Shown piece after piece: positions 41,483 to 51,142 of a stretch of 64,000 nt of DNA (the stretch's first letter is position 1; each line of letters starts with the position of its first letter). Below the pieces are notes generated by a model, which saw nothing but the letters and a program-made list of their open reading frames with translations, searched no databases and was not told where the DNA came from. Made by a program: the position numbers and the translations under genes. The stretch spans positions 434,001-498,000 of the forward strand of contig CAVPYN010000001.1 of the NCBI GenBank assembly GCA_963709995.1, given 5' to 3'. The stretch comes from JAUIIK01 sp963709995 (lineage in GTDB: Bacteria; Chloroflexota; Chloroflexia; Thermomicrobiales; CFX8).

Positions 41483-42183
41483 AGGTGAAGACGTTGATTG
41501 AGCCGGGGAGCGGAGACGCCCGGCAGCGGAGCCAGCATACCTCCGTTGATGAGGTTGAGCTTGAGGTCGGTGAAAAACTTCCGCTCCAGGGGTATCCCGA
41601 GGAGCGTTTGTACTATTTCACGGACGGCAGGGGCTTCATGGATATCTATCCGGGCGATCATTATGAGATCCGCCAGAATACCGCTCTCTGGACAACGCCG
41701 ATGATTCCGACGGAGATCCGAAACACCGGTCAACGCCCCCTCTATTTCACGTTGTTCCGGGTCGGTGATGTTCCGGTGCCGGAGATGCAGGACGGTATGC
41801 TGACCTGGACGGCGGTTGATGGCTCGGGGCACGCCGCTCCGGGATCCGGGCAGAACACGGTTTATCTTTACGAAGAGCCGCGCCACGAAGAGGGGTTGCA
41901 TCTCCGCATCCATCTGATCCCTTTGCGACGCAGCCAGCGAACGCATGACCCCGCCGAAGTGCTCACTTTGCTCCCTGGCACCGCAACCCAGCGGCATACG
42001 CATCCGGATATCGAGGAGACGATCTACGTTCTGACCGGAACCGGAATTGCTCATTGGGACAACGAAGAGATAGAGATCGGCCCTGGATCCGCATTGTGTT
42101 ATCCGAAGGACGTTGTCCGGTTGGTGCGAAACACCGGGAGCACGCCCCTGGCGTACCTCTGTCATTCGGCGTCGCTTGACTAG
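41479..42183 (+). CDS. Bicupin protein
   Basis: A 234-residue protein with two cupin barrels. The C-terminal barrel is clear: LLPGTATQRHTHPDIEETIY, then VLTGTGIAHWDNEEIEIGPG with GSALCYPKDVVRLVRNTGST; the His-x-His and Glu metal motif (HTHPDIEET) and a distal segment are present. The N-terminal barrel (residues 25-95) lacks clear metal histidines and may be structural. Cupins include dioxygenases, isomerases and sugar-binding proteins; no reaction can be named. It is translationally coupled to the GNAT gene. Confidence 0.82.
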   Translation: MKVKTLIEPGSGDARQRSQHTSVDEVELEVGEKLPLQGYPEERLYYFTDGRGFMDIYPGDHYEIRQNTALWTTPMIPTEIRNTGQRPLYFTLFRVGDVPVPEMQDGMLTWTAVDGSGHAAPGSGQNTVYLYEEPRHEEGLHLRIHLIPLRRSQRTHDPAEVLTLLPGTATQRHTHPDIEETIYVLTGTGIAHWDNEEIEIGPGSALCYPKDVVRLVRNTGSTPLAYLCHSASLD

Positions 42184-42222
42184 AAGTACTTCACGTAGCT
42201 GAGGCATTGAGGAGGGATAACG

Positions 42223-43008
42223 ATGGGCTTGATGGTTGGCAAGAAAGCACTGGTCATGGGGGTAGCGAACCAACGATCCCTCGCCTGGGGCATCGCCCAG
42301 GCTCTACATCGCGAGGGCGCTGAACTCGCGTTCAGCTATGTGCCTGATGATCGCATGAAGCGCAATCTTGACAAGCTCGTAGGTGGCCTGGACGGCGCCG
42401 GGGACGTTCCATCTATCCCTTGCGACGTGCAGGATAGCGCTCAAGTTGAGGCACTGTTCCGTGAAATTGGAGACCAATGGGAGTCGCTGGACGTTTTTGT
42501 CCACTCGATCTCGTTCGCCAACCGGGACGAAATCACCGGTCGCTACAGTGAGATTTCGCGAGAGGGTTTCGCCCTGGCTCAGGATGTCAATACCTACTCG
42601 CTCATCGAATGTAGCAGACACGCCGCGCCGCTCATGCGTTCGGCGGGCGGCGGCAGCATCATCACGATGACCTACCTGGCTGCGGAACGGGTCGTGCCGA
42701 GCTATGCGGTAATGTCGGCGGCCAAAGCGTCGTTGGAATCGAGCGTCCGCTATCTTGCTGCTGATCTCGGTCCAGAGAACATTCGTGTCAACGCGATCTC
42801 TGCCGGTCCGATGCGCACACTTGCGGCGAGTGCGGTCAAAGGCATCGCTGGCGCGCGGGACCTCATGGAAGAGCGTGCCCCATTGCGCCGCAATATCACG
42901 CTTGATGAAGTTGGAAACGTTGGTCTATTCCTCGCTTCGGATCTATCGAGTCCGGTCACCGGCCAGACGATCTACGCTGATTGTGGTTTCAATATCACCG
43001 CGATGTAA
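42223..43008 (+). CDS. fabI: Enoyl-[acyl-carrier-protein] reductase FabI
   Basis: A 261-residue SDR-fold FabI. The nucleotide-binding start VMGVANQRSLAWGIAQALHR is the FabI form of the Rossmann motif, VHSISFANRDEITGRYSEIS follows, and the Y-x6-K catalytic motif of FabI is intact (SYAVMSAAKASLESSVRYLA). AISAGPMRTLAASAVKGIAG is the substrate-loop hallmark. It reduces trans-2-enoyl-ACP with NADH in the last step of each fatty-acid elongation cycle and is the triclosan target in other bacteria. SD GGAGGG precedes the ATG. No other fab genes are near. Confidence 0.94.
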   Translation: MGLMVGKKALVMGVANQRSLAWGIAQALHREGAELAFSYVPDDRMKRNLDKLVGGLDGAGDVPSIPCDVQDSAQVEALFREIGDQWESLDVFVHSISFANRDEITGRYSEISREGFALAQDVNTYSLIECSRHAAPLMRSAGGGSIITMTYLAAERVVPSYAVMSAAKASLESSVRYLAADLGPENIRVNAISAGPMRTLAASAVKGIAGARDLMEERAPLRRNITLDEVGNVGLFLASDLSSPVTGQTIYADCGFNITAM

Positions 43009-43070
43009 CAACGAGGAAGATCAGCTTGTAGCCGGCAGTCAATTTCGTCCTGCGGCCCGCTCGCAACAAT

Positions 43071-43988
43071 CTACGAGTTTTCCTCCGTACCCTCCACCCC
43101 CAGCTCTTCGTGGGACTCATGGAAGTGGTGGATGTGATGTTCTCCCCGGCGCGCCTGAAGGCGCTGGCTGACATAGCCATGCTGTGGCGCGAACAAGAGC
43201 GCCAACAAGAACACCGCCGTTGTGGAAAGGGCGATCGAGCCACTTGCTGAGAAATCGAGGTGAAACGAGATATAGAGTCCAACGAACCCGCTGCCGACTG
43301 CTATAAGGACGCTGAAGAAGATCATTCGTTGTAGCTGATCGGTCAGGAGCCGCGCCGCGGCCGCTGGCGTCACCAGGAGGGCGAGCAAGAGCAGGTTGCC
43401 AATTGCTTGCAGGCTGAATACGGCTGTCAGCGTTACGAGCATCAGGAGCAGCAGTTCTAGGCGGAAGATTGGATAACCGGCGGAGGCAGCCAGCGTCCGG
43501 TCAAACGCTACCAGGACGAAGGTGCGCAGAAAGCCGAGCGTGGTGGCGACAACGATCAAGGCAAGAAACGCCGTTACGAGAAGGTCCTGTTCGGAGATGG
43601 CGAGAATATTGCCAAACAACAGGGACGACACCTCGCCCATGTAGCTCCGATTGGCGCTGACCATGACGATGCCAAGAGCGAAGAATGCGGCGAAGATTAC
43701 GCCAATCGCTGAGTCATGACTGACCCGCCGGTTGCGAGAGGCTAGCCCGATGCCGATTGCCGTGGCCGATCCAAAAACAAAAGCGCCCAGCATTATGTTG
43801 TATCCGAGTATGGTCGCAAGGATGACGCCGGGGAACACGGCGTGGATCAGCGCGTCACCGATGAACGCGAGACCCCGCAGCACCACAAGCGATCCCACGA
43901 TGCCCGCTGCAATCCCGATGATCGTGATTTCGATGAACGCCCGCTGCATGAATGGGAATGTCCACGGCTCGGTTAACATCTCCAGCAT
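43071..43988 (-). CDS. Metal ABC transporter permease, ABC-3 (ZnuB/MntB) family
   Basis: A 305-residue permease with eight to nine hydrophobic spans. ABC-3 marks: the opening PFMQRAFIEITIIGIAAGIV with GSLVVLRGLAFIGDALIHAV, and AIGVIFAAFFALGIVMVSAN, and AIGNLLLLALLVTPAAAARL. The tail is His-rich (RRGEHHIHHFHESHEELG), which could bind zinc or manganese on the cytoplasmic side. It begins two bases after the ATPase stop, so the genes are coupled. No ZnuA-type binding protein is in the window; it must be encoded elsewhere. Confidence 0.9.
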   Translation of the reverse strand: MLEMLTEPWTFPFMQRAFIEITIIGIAAGIVGSLVVLRGLAFIGDALIHAVFPGVILATILGYNIMLGAFVFGSATAIGIGLASRNRRVSHDSAIGVIFAAFFALGIVMVSANRSYMGEVSSLLFGNILAISEQDLLVTAFLALIVVATTLGFLRTFVLVAFDRTLAASAGYPIFRLELLLLMLVTLTAVFSLQAIGNLLLLALLVTPAAAARLLTDQLQRMIFFSVLIAVGSGFVGLYISFHLDFSASGSIALSTTAVFLLALLFAPQHGYVSQRLQARRGEHHIHHFHESHEELGVEGTEENS

Positions 43989-43990
43989 GG

Positions 43991-44713
43991 CTACGTGAAC
44001 ACGGCGACGCGGCCGCCGAATGTTTCCCGCATTACCGCTGGAGTAAAGACCTCGGCTGTCGGGCCATAGGCGACGATGCCGCGGTTCAGGCACACCAGGT
44101 AATCGCTAAGCTCTTGGATCTCTTCGAGATCATGGGATGAGATGAGGACTGCCGCGCCGGAATCGGCGAATTCCCTGATGATGGTATGGAACAACTCTCT
44201 CGTGGTCACATCGAGTCCGGTCATCGGCTCATCGAGCAAGACGATTTCTGGTTCCTGGACGAGCGCCCGTGCGAGGAAGAGGCGCTGCTGCTGCCCTCCA
44301 GAGAACTGACTGATGTGCCGGTGCGCCGATTCTGCCATGTCGAGGCGCTCGAGCGCCGCATACACGGCATCGCGGTCGGCGTCGCGTATCCGACCGAACC
44401 ATCCTATAGACCGGCTGCGTCCCATCATCACGACATCGAGTGCTCTCAGCGGGAAGTCCCAATTGACATCTCGCGCTTGTGGAACGTACGCGATTCGGGT
44501 GCGAGCGCGGTCCAACGGCCTGTTGTCCCATGTGAGTGAACCATCGACATGCGTGATTTCACCTGCGATCGCCTTGATCACCGTGCTCTTGCCGCCCCCG
44601 TTTGGCCCGATCAGGCCGGTAACTGAGCCAGCAGGCACATCGAAACTAACCCGATCAACCGCGAGGAGATGCCCATATCTCACGCTAAGGTTCAGAAACC
44701 TGATCGCTCGCAT
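43991..44713 (-). CDS. Metal ABC transporter ATP-binding protein (ZnuC/MntA type)
   Basis: A 240-residue ATPase: Walker A GPNGGGKST, IAYVPQARDVNWDFPLRALD (the family's VPQ...D-P-V region), signature FSGGQQQRLFLARALV, Walker B IVLLDEPMTGLDVTT and switch SSHDLEEIQELSD. It energises the ABC-3 permease for zinc, manganese or iron uptake. ATG at 44713. A Zur/MntR-type operator could lie in the A/T-rich TTGATACTTAGTCTCATC just upstream, but I cannot match it to a known box. Confidence 0.9.
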   Translation of the reverse strand: MRAIRFLNLSVRYGHLLAVDRVSFDVPAGSVTGLIGPNGGGKSTVIKAIAGEITHVDGSLTWDNRPLDRARTRIAYVPQARDVNWDFPLRALDVVMMGRSRSIGWFGRIRDADRDAVYAALERLDMAESAHRHISQFSGGQQQRLFLARALVQEPEIVLLDEPMTGLDVTTRELFHTIIREFADSGAAVLISSHDLEEIQELSDYLVCLNRGIVAYGPTAEVFTPAVMRETFGGRVAVFT

Positions 44714-44924
44714 CGTGATCTGCCAGACCTCCAGATGAGACTAAGTATCAACAGAAAAGCTTAGTCCATCGCTTCCCAGAATGCGAGAGTTCATCACGGA
44801 CAGGGGGGTGGAATCACTGGCAAGGCAACCGGATTCATGACGGAGGCGTAGCTTCTTAAGGCGTGATGCGGCTAGCATGTCGCAGTGCAGCTGATGCGCT
44901 GAGAGGATGGAGTGTGCCCTTCAA

Positions 44925-47900
44925 ATGTGGTCGGTGCTAGCCTCCTCCTGGCGGGTTGTCGTTCTTCGCGCAGTTGCTGATCGGGTCATTCTCGCTGCCG
45001 CCCTCATCACCATACTTCTCGCGACCATGCTCGTGGCGGCAGGGCCGATCTATGCCGACGCCGTCTCCCTGAGCGCCGTGCGCCGCACCCTTGTGGATGC
45101 GGAGGTGCAGGATGGCAACGCGGTCGTCACATCCAGGGTCACGCCTCAGGCGTTCGTTGATACGAACGAGCGCGCGTCGACCGAGATCATGTCGGCGTTC
45201 CGTTTCACCGGGGGATCGATCCTTCGCCGTGGAACGTCGGATTCGTACGCTCTTCCGGAGCAGCCTGGCAATCAAGTTACTGAGCTGACCGTCTTCCGGT
45301 TCTTCGACCAGATCGAGGAACACGCAACGCTCGTCGACGGCGCATGGCCAGTCGCGGGAGGCGTTCCCTATGAGGTGGCGATTGCTGAACCGGTTGCGGC
45401 TACCCTCGGGTTGTCGACCGGGGATGAACTGGAACTTACGAACCGGCGCGATGATTCCGCGGTTGTAAACGTGAAGATCTCCGGGATCTATACCGTCGAC
45501 GATGCGATCGATCCCTTCTGGTACGGCGATGAGTTGGACATTAACGGAATTGACGTTGGGTCGTCGTTCACGACACACGGCCCGTTTGTCGTTTCGATAG
45601 AGACATTCTTCAATGCCATGACCCCATTCAGTTCCGAGGTCAACTGGCGTGTCTATCCCGTTCATGACAACCTCATCGTCGGGGAAGTCGATGACCTGCG
45701 TCGAGAGTTGGAACGCCTTGAGGGTCGGCTGAATGCCGACCGCGCGGCGGGTAACCGGATGCGTGTCGAAACCGGCCTGATCCAGATCCTGAGGGAAGCT
45801 GAGCGCTCGCTGCTGGTGACGCGCTCGTCGGTGCTGATCATCACCGTTCAACTTGCGGTTCTTGCCGGATACGCACTGTTACTGACCGCCGGTCTGCTGG
45901 TTGAGAGCCGCCAGGTCGAGACGAATCTGCTGCGGTCCCGTGGCGGGAGCAGCACTCAGATCCTTGCAATGGCGATTCTCGAAGGGTTGTTGCTGACAGT
46001 TCCCGCCGCGCTCGTTGCGCCCTGGCTCGCCGCCTGGGCTCTGCGTATGCTCAACGTTGTTGGCCCGCTTGCCGACATCGATCTTGTGATTGTTCCTGTC
46101 GTGACGCGTGCAAGTTACATCGTTGCGGGCCTCGCCGCTCTCGGCGCGTTGTTTGCTCTTACAGTGCCCGCCTATCGAGCCGCCCAGAGATTTGGAGATA
46201 TCCACGCGCAACGATCCCGAGAGGCGCCACGCGGCATCGTCCAGCGAGCCGGAATCGATATAGCGCTCCTTGTCATTGCGTTCATTGGCATTTGGCAACT
46301 GCGAAGGTTTGGCGCGCCGATAACCGAGACAGTCCAGGGCCGGCTCGGCATTGATCCCCTGCTGATTGCAACTCCAGCGCTCGGCCTGCTGGCCGGCGGT
46401 GTCGTGGCTCTTCGTACCTTGCCGCTGATATCGCGGTTCGCGGAGTCAGTCACATCGCGGAGCACATTGCTCGTTCCTGCGCTGGGAGCATGGCAGGTCG
46501 CTCGTCGCCCACTCCGCTACGCGCGAGCCGCCCTACTACTTGTGCTCGCCACGGGAATCGGCCTGTTCGCTGTCTCTTATGCGACGACCTGGAGGACGTC
46601 GCAAGACGATCAGGCAGGGTATCAGATAGGCGCCGATCTCAGGATCGAGCCAGATCGCCGTGTGGGCACGGGCATACCGGCCTATTTGCTGCGCGACGCG
46701 TATGAAGACATCCCCGGATTCAATGAGGTCGTCCCGGTTCAGCGGGAGTTCGGCCAGCTTGCACGATCTGTATCGACAGTGCGTTATGTCATTCTGGATG
46801 CCGAACGTGCTGCCGACGTCGTGATCTTTCGTCCCGATCTTGCCGGTGAACCGTTTGACGAGCTCATGTCTCGGATTGCCGCGCAACGGGCAAGGCCCGT
46901 GTCAATACCTCTGCCTGGTGAACCAGCGAGAATCGCGGTCGAGGCCTTATTCCTCACCGAACCTATTCCTCCTGGAACCCAGATACCCGAAGACGTGCGA
47001 CCATCAAGATTGGAGTTGAATCCGAGCATCCGGGTTGTGCTGGTTGATGGAGATGGCCAGTTGTTCCGCGTAGATCTAGGCGGGCTTGAACAATCGGGCG
47101 AACGCGAACGTGTCGAGGCTGACCTGACCTACGCCCTTTCCGACGGTGGCCGGCTGGACCCGGTCTATCCGCTCGCTGTCATTGCGATCGAGCTGCGAAC
47201 CAACGCGCCGCAGGACATTGCCCGCAACGCCAGATTCGTTGTCGGTGGAGTGCTGGTCAGTCCAGACGCGGAGGGCGACGCCTGGCAGCCAGTTCCGATC
47301 GACCTGGATCCCGAAGCCTGGGAACCTAGCGTGACTCAACTTGCGCTTGCCGTCGAACGACCGTCTATCGCGGTGGCAGACGATGAATCGATTGCCGGGC
47401 TCGCAGTTGATGTTTCCGCCGGGGCGACGACCAGTGATGCCGCGATTCCGCTCGTATTCGGATTTCAGCCCGCCGGTTCCGAAGCTGTCGAATCGCTTCC
47501 CGTTCTGGCATCGGCCGATTTGCTAGTGGAAAGTGGGCTTGAGGTCGGAGATGAGTTGCCGTTGCCATCGCTCCCTGGATATGAAGGCAGCGGCCTGGTT
47601 GTCGGAGTCATCGAGGATTTCCCAACGGTCGATCCGGAGCGTGGGGAGCCGGTCGTCATCGACTATCAAAGCTATCTTGCGGCGAGTTTCACTCCGGGCG
47701 CAGGCATTCAGGCGCCGGACGAGTATTGGTTCTCGATTCAGGAAGATCAGCAGGCAGAGGCCGCGGAAGTTCTTCTTGATGCGCCGTTGTCGAGCGCGGA
47801 CATTGCCAGCCGCAGTGTTCGCGAGGCGTCACTGAACTCCGATCCGGTGGCGCTCGGAACCATCGGGTCGCTCATGCTTGGTTTTGTCGCCGCGGCTGTC

Positions 47901-48281
47901 TTTGCCGGAATTGGGTTTGCCGTGAATGCTGCAGTCTCTGCTCGTGAACGGTTGCTCGAGTTTGCTCTATTGCGTGCGGTCGGTTTGTCAAACCGCCAAC
48001 TTCTGGCATGGCTGTCCCTTGAGAACGCCCTTCTGGTTGTCTTTGGTCTTGTTGCTGGGACTCTGCTCGGAGTAGCGCTCGCCTGGCTTGTGCTGCCACT
48101 GCTTGGGATCACACAACAGGCGGCGCAGGCGGTTCCGAGCGTCATCGTTGTGTATCCCTGGCAGACGATCTTCTGGCTGGAGATGTCAATCGTCGTTGTT
48201 CTCTTGCTGGCTGTCGGGTTGCTTGCAGTTATGCTGCGGCGGATGGGCCTCGGCGCGCTCCTCCGGCTGGGTGAGGAGTAG
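44925..48281 (+). CDS. Large FtsX/MacB-like ABC transporter permease (first of two)
   Basis: A 1118-residue permease. One N-terminal span (RVILAAALITILLATMLVAA), a first extracytoplasmic region (about 50-310), an FtsX block of three spans (VLIITVQLAVLAGYALLLTA, TVPAALVAPWLAAWALRMLN, VAGLAALGALFALTVPAYRA), further spans near 460-560, a second large extracytoplasmic region (about 570-980), and a C-terminal FtsX block including VREASLNSDPVALGTIGSLM and LLEFALLRAVGLSNRQLLAW. The latter is the FtsX coupling motif. Such proteins export lipids or peptides or transmit force rather than import. ATG 44925 follows GGAG loosely; ATG 44907 is the alternative. It forms a module with the next three genes. 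Confidence 0.85.
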   Translation: MWSVLASSWRVVVLRAVADRVILAAALITILLATMLVAAGPIYADAVSLSAVRRTLVDAEVQDGNAVVTSRVTPQAFVDTNERASTEIMSAFRFTGGSILRRGTSDSYALPEQPGNQVTELTVFRFFDQIEEHATLVDGAWPVAGGVPYEVAIAEPVAATLGLSTGDELELTNRRDDSAVVNVKISGIYTVDDAIDPFWYGDELDINGIDVGSSFTTHGPFVVSIETFFNAMTPFSSEVNWRVYPVHDNLIVGEVDDLRRELERLEGRLNADRAAGNRMRVETGLIQILREAERSLLVTRSSVLIITVQLAVLAGYALLLTAGLLVESRQVETNLLRSRGGSSTQILAMAILEGLLLTVPAALVAPWLAAWALRMLNVVGPLADIDLVIVPVVTRASYIVAGLAALGALFALTVPAYRAAQRFGDIHAQRSREAPRGIVQRAGIDIALLVIAFIGIWQLRRFGAPITETVQGRLGIDPLLIATPALGLLAGGVVALRTLPLISRFAESVTSRSTLLVPALGAWQVARRPLRYARAALLLVLATGIGLFAVSYATTWRTSQDDQAGYQIGADLRIEPDRRVGTGIPAYLLRDAYEDIPGFNEVVPVQREFGQLARSVSTVRYVILDAERAADVVIFRPDLAGEPFDELMSRIAAQRARPVSIPLPGEPARIAVEALFLTEPIPPGTQIPEDVRPSRLELNPSIRVVLVDGDGQLFRVDLGGLEQSGERERVEADLTYALSDGGRLDPVYPLAVIAIELRTNAPQDIARNARFVVGGVLVSPDAEGDAWQPVPIDLDPEAWEPSVTQLALAVERPSIAVADDESIAGLAVDVSAGATTSDAAIPLVFGFQPAGSEAVESLPVLASADLLVESGLEVGDELPLPSLPGYEGSGLVVGVIEDFPTVDPERGEPVVIDYQSYLAASFTPGAGIQAPDEYWFSIQEDQQAEAAEVLLDAPLSSADIASRSVREASLNSDPVALGTIGSLMLGFVAAAVFAGIGFAVNAAVSARERLLEFALLRAVGLSNRQLLAWLSLENALLVVFGLVAGTLLGVALAWLVLPLLGITQQAAQAVPSVIVVYPWQTIFWLEMSIVVVLLLAVGLLAVMLRRMGLGALLRLGEE

Positions 48282-48283
48282 CA

Positions 48284-51142
48284 ATGGCAGATGTTCAACG
48301 ACAGCCAAGTCGCCGGAGCGTCTCCAGCATCGTCATCCTTGCGCGCAACAACGTGCGCCAGATCCGCTTCAACGGCTCGGCAACTCTGGTTCTCGCGGGT
48401 GTAGTGATGCTCACGGCGTTTGCTGTGGTCGCGACTCCGCGATTCCTCAATCAGGTGTCAGACGATGCCCTTCGGAAGGCGGTCGTTGACGCCGCGCCGA
48501 TCAACCGCAACATCAGTATCGAGCAGGGTATGCAGATCCGCCCCGAACCCGAAGACGTCTTTGCAGGCGTTGTCGCTGAGGGAGAGGATCGCCGCGCCGA
48601 ATTCTCAGCGCCGATTCAGGACATTATCGGAGGCCAGCGGTATGTCGTGGATAGTCAGAGCTTCGAGGCCGAGTCGCTGCCCGGCGAGCCTCCCAGCCCG
48701 TTTCCGCGGTTCCTTCGAATGCGCTATCAGGAAGACATTGAGAGTCATGTGACGCTTGTTCAGGGCGACTTTCCAAGTCTGGCTGAGCCAGTTCAGGTGC
48801 AGGTTGAAGGTGCAGAGGGCGCGACGCCCGTGCCGGCGTATGAAATTGCGATCACACAAGCTACGTCGGATTTGATGCAGATAGGAATCGGGGATTCGAT
48901 TGTTCTGACGCCCCAGCGTGAAGACCCGCTGAATCGCGGGGCCACCCTCAATGAACTGAGCTACAACCTCGTAGCGCGTGTGTCTGGGATCATCGAGATC
49001 GACGAGCCAGAGGCCGAGTACTGGTTTGGTGATACGCGCCTTCAGGAACCTCTTGTTGTCGAAAATCCAGATTTTGTCCTGATCTTTGGCACCGGGCTGA
49101 TGAGCCCCAGCGCTTACGGAGAGATGCTGGGCGATACCAGCCCGTCGCTGTGGAGCTACACCTGGCGTTACTTTGTCGATCCAGAGCGTCTGGATGCGGG
49201 AGAGATCGGCGGGATCACCGATGAACTGCAGGCGCTCGAAGTTCAGTTCGGATCGAGCGGGCTGGTCGCGGTTGACGAGCCGCATCTCCGTACCGGGCTT
49301 GTCCGTATCGCTAACCGGTACGAGCGCGAGCGTCAACTGACGATCGCAATGCTCTCCCTCGTGGTCGCCGGGGTGACGGTCGTGGCTCTGGCGGTGATCG
49401 CGCTGCTCGGCGCGCTCATAGCCTCTGGAAGGCGGGGCCCGGTGCTCTTGACCAGGAGCCGTGGAGCGTCGAGCAGCCAGCTCGGTTGGGCGCAAGGGAT
49501 CGAAGGGATCGTTGTCTTCACGCCCGCGGCGCTGATTGGCATGTTCCTTGCGAGCGTCGCCGTTGCCGGCCGTCCCGCGAACCTGGCTGTACCGCTGGCG
49601 ATTGGCGTCGCATTGCTTGTCGCCGGAATCGCTGTCGCGCTTTCCTGGTCTCTGATTCACGGGGACCTCGGCCGGCTTTTTCAACAGGATGAGGCGGCTC
49701 GCCAGGGTGGACGCTATCGACCCGTAATCGAGGCTGCGATTGTGCTTGTGGCAATCGGTGGACTCGTGCTCTTTCGCCGGCGCGGTCTGGAGGCCGGGAG
49801 CCTCAGCGACCCGGACCAGGGATTCGATCCCTTCCTGGCCGCTGTTCCAGTGCTTCTTGCTTTGACCACCGCCATCGTGATGCTGCGCCTGTATCCCCTG
49901 CCGGTCCGTTTGGGCGCCTGGTTCGGATCGTTGCGCCGGGGCGCCGTCGTGTTCATAGGATTCCGGCGTGTTGGTTCCCAGCCGCTTTCCGCGCGCCTAC
50001 CCATGGTCGTGATGCTGGTGGCGACAGGTATTGCGGTCTTTGCCGCTGTCATGCTCTACTCGATCACCGAAGGACAGCAGAATTCCACCTGGCAAGAAGT
50101 TGGCGCTGACTACCGGGTGCAGTCCGTTCGGGAGGAGGCCCCGATCTCGTCTCGCGTTGATTTCTCCGGGGTTGCGGGAATCGAAGCATCAGCCGACGCA
50201 GCTCAACTTCAGGCGCGCGACCTGACGTCCCCGACGGCCCGCGGGAGCGTCACACTGCTTGCCATGGACACCGCGGACTATCAGCAGGTTGCCGCTGGGA
50301 CGCGAGCGGATCCGGAGTTCCCGGAGGCGATGCTGATCGAACAGAATGTCCAGGGAATCGGGACCGACGCGAATCCAGTGCCAGCGGTTGTTTCGGAGGT
50401 CTGGACCACGAGCGATCCGCCGAACATTGGAGACATCCTGACGATCGAGATTCGACGGACGAGTTTCAAGGTCGTCGTCCGAGATATCAAAGAGAACTTT
50501 CCGAGTCTCAGATCTGGAGAACAATTCATTGTGGTGCCGCGTAGTAGTGTCGAAGCAGTCGATCCGGCCATCGATACGCGAGGGACCTTCAGATATCTGA
50601 GAGCGCCAGCGAGCGTCGGGCCAGAGATCGAAGAGACGCTCCTGGAGCAGTCACGCGGGTCGGAGTTGCTATCGCGGCAGGAGATCTTCGACGAGTTGGC
50701 CAATGCCCCACTTGTCGATGGCGTAGAAACCGGTTTTCAGGCGGCTGCGGTGGTCGCGACGCTCTATGCGGTGCTGGCCGCTCTGGCCGGAATTGCCCTC
50801 ACGGCGCGGGATCGCGCGCGCGACCTTGGTTACTTGCGAACTCTCGGGTTAACATCACGGCAGGCAACCGCGCTGACCGTGATCGAACAACTGCCTCCTG
50901 CAATTCTGGCGACGATCGTCGGAGCAGGACTTGGCGTCTTGCTGGTGCTCCTTATCGAGCCCGGCCTGGAACTGAGCACATTCGCTGGATCAACACTGCC
51001 GGCCGATGTCTTGTTTGACGGAAGAACTATCGCACTTGTGGCCGGTATCGAACTGTTCACCATTGTAGTGGCCGTCGCCGTTTACAGTTATTTGACGCGC
51101 CGGATGAACCTCGGGAATGTGCTCCGATTGGGGGATCGCTAA
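48284..51142 (+). CDS. Large FtsX/MacB-like ABC transporter permease (second of two)
   Basis: A 952-residue permease with the same plan as its neighbour: an N-terminal span (ATLVLAGVVMLTAFAVVATP), a periplasmic region to about 345, FtsX spans (AMLSLVVAGVTVVALAVIAL; PAALIGMFLASVAVAGRP), further spans near 470-600, a second external region and a C-terminal FtsX block with RARDLGYLRTLGLTSRQATA. Sequence identity to the first permease is low outside these blocks, so the pair probably forms a heterodimer. GAGGAG lies five bases before the ATG, and its last base is shared with the ATPase start codon (TAATG). Confidence 0.85.
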   Translation: MADVQRQPSRRSVSSIVILARNNVRQIRFNGSATLVLAGVVMLTAFAVVATPRFLNQVSDDALRKAVVDAAPINRNISIEQGMQIRPEPEDVFAGVVAEGEDRRAEFSAPIQDIIGGQRYVVDSQSFEAESLPGEPPSPFPRFLRMRYQEDIESHVTLVQGDFPSLAEPVQVQVEGAEGATPVPAYEIAITQATSDLMQIGIGDSIVLTPQREDPLNRGATLNELSYNLVARVSGIIEIDEPEAEYWFGDTRLQEPLVVENPDFVLIFGTGLMSPSAYGEMLGDTSPSLWSYTWRYFVDPERLDAGEIGGITDELQALEVQFGSSGLVAVDEPHLRTGLVRIANRYERERQLTIAMLSLVVAGVTVVALAVIALLGALIASGRRGPVLLTRSRGASSSQLGWAQGIEGIVVFTPAALIGMFLASVAVAGRPANLAVPLAIGVALLVAGIAVALSWSLIHGDLGRLFQQDEAARQGGRYRPVIEAAIVLVAIGGLVLFRRRGLEAGSLSDPDQGFDPFLAAVPVLLALTTAIVMLRLYPLPVRLGAWFGSLRRGAVVFIGFRRVGSQPLSARLPMVVMLVATGIAVFAAVMLYSITEGQQNSTWQEVGADYRVQSVREEAPISSRVDFSGVAGIEASADAAQLQARDLTSPTARGSVTLLAMDTADYQQVAAGTRADPEFPEAMLIEQNVQGIGTDANPVPAVVSEVWTTSDPPNIGDILTIEIRRTSFKVVVRDIKENFPSLRSGEQFIVVPRSSVEAVDPAIDTRGTFRYLRAPASVGPEIEETLLEQSRGSELLSRQEIFDELANAPLVDGVETGFQAAAVVATLYAVLAALAGIALTARDRARDLGYLRTLGLTSRQATALTVIEQLPPAILATIVGAGLGVLLVLLIEPGLELSTFAGSTLPADVLFDGRTIALVAGIELFTIVVAVAVYSYLTRRMNLGNVLRLGDR

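Noticed and set aside
44937..45851. 304-codon minus-strand frame
   Set aside because: Shadow of the first FtsX permease; His/Arg/Gln-rich, no SD.
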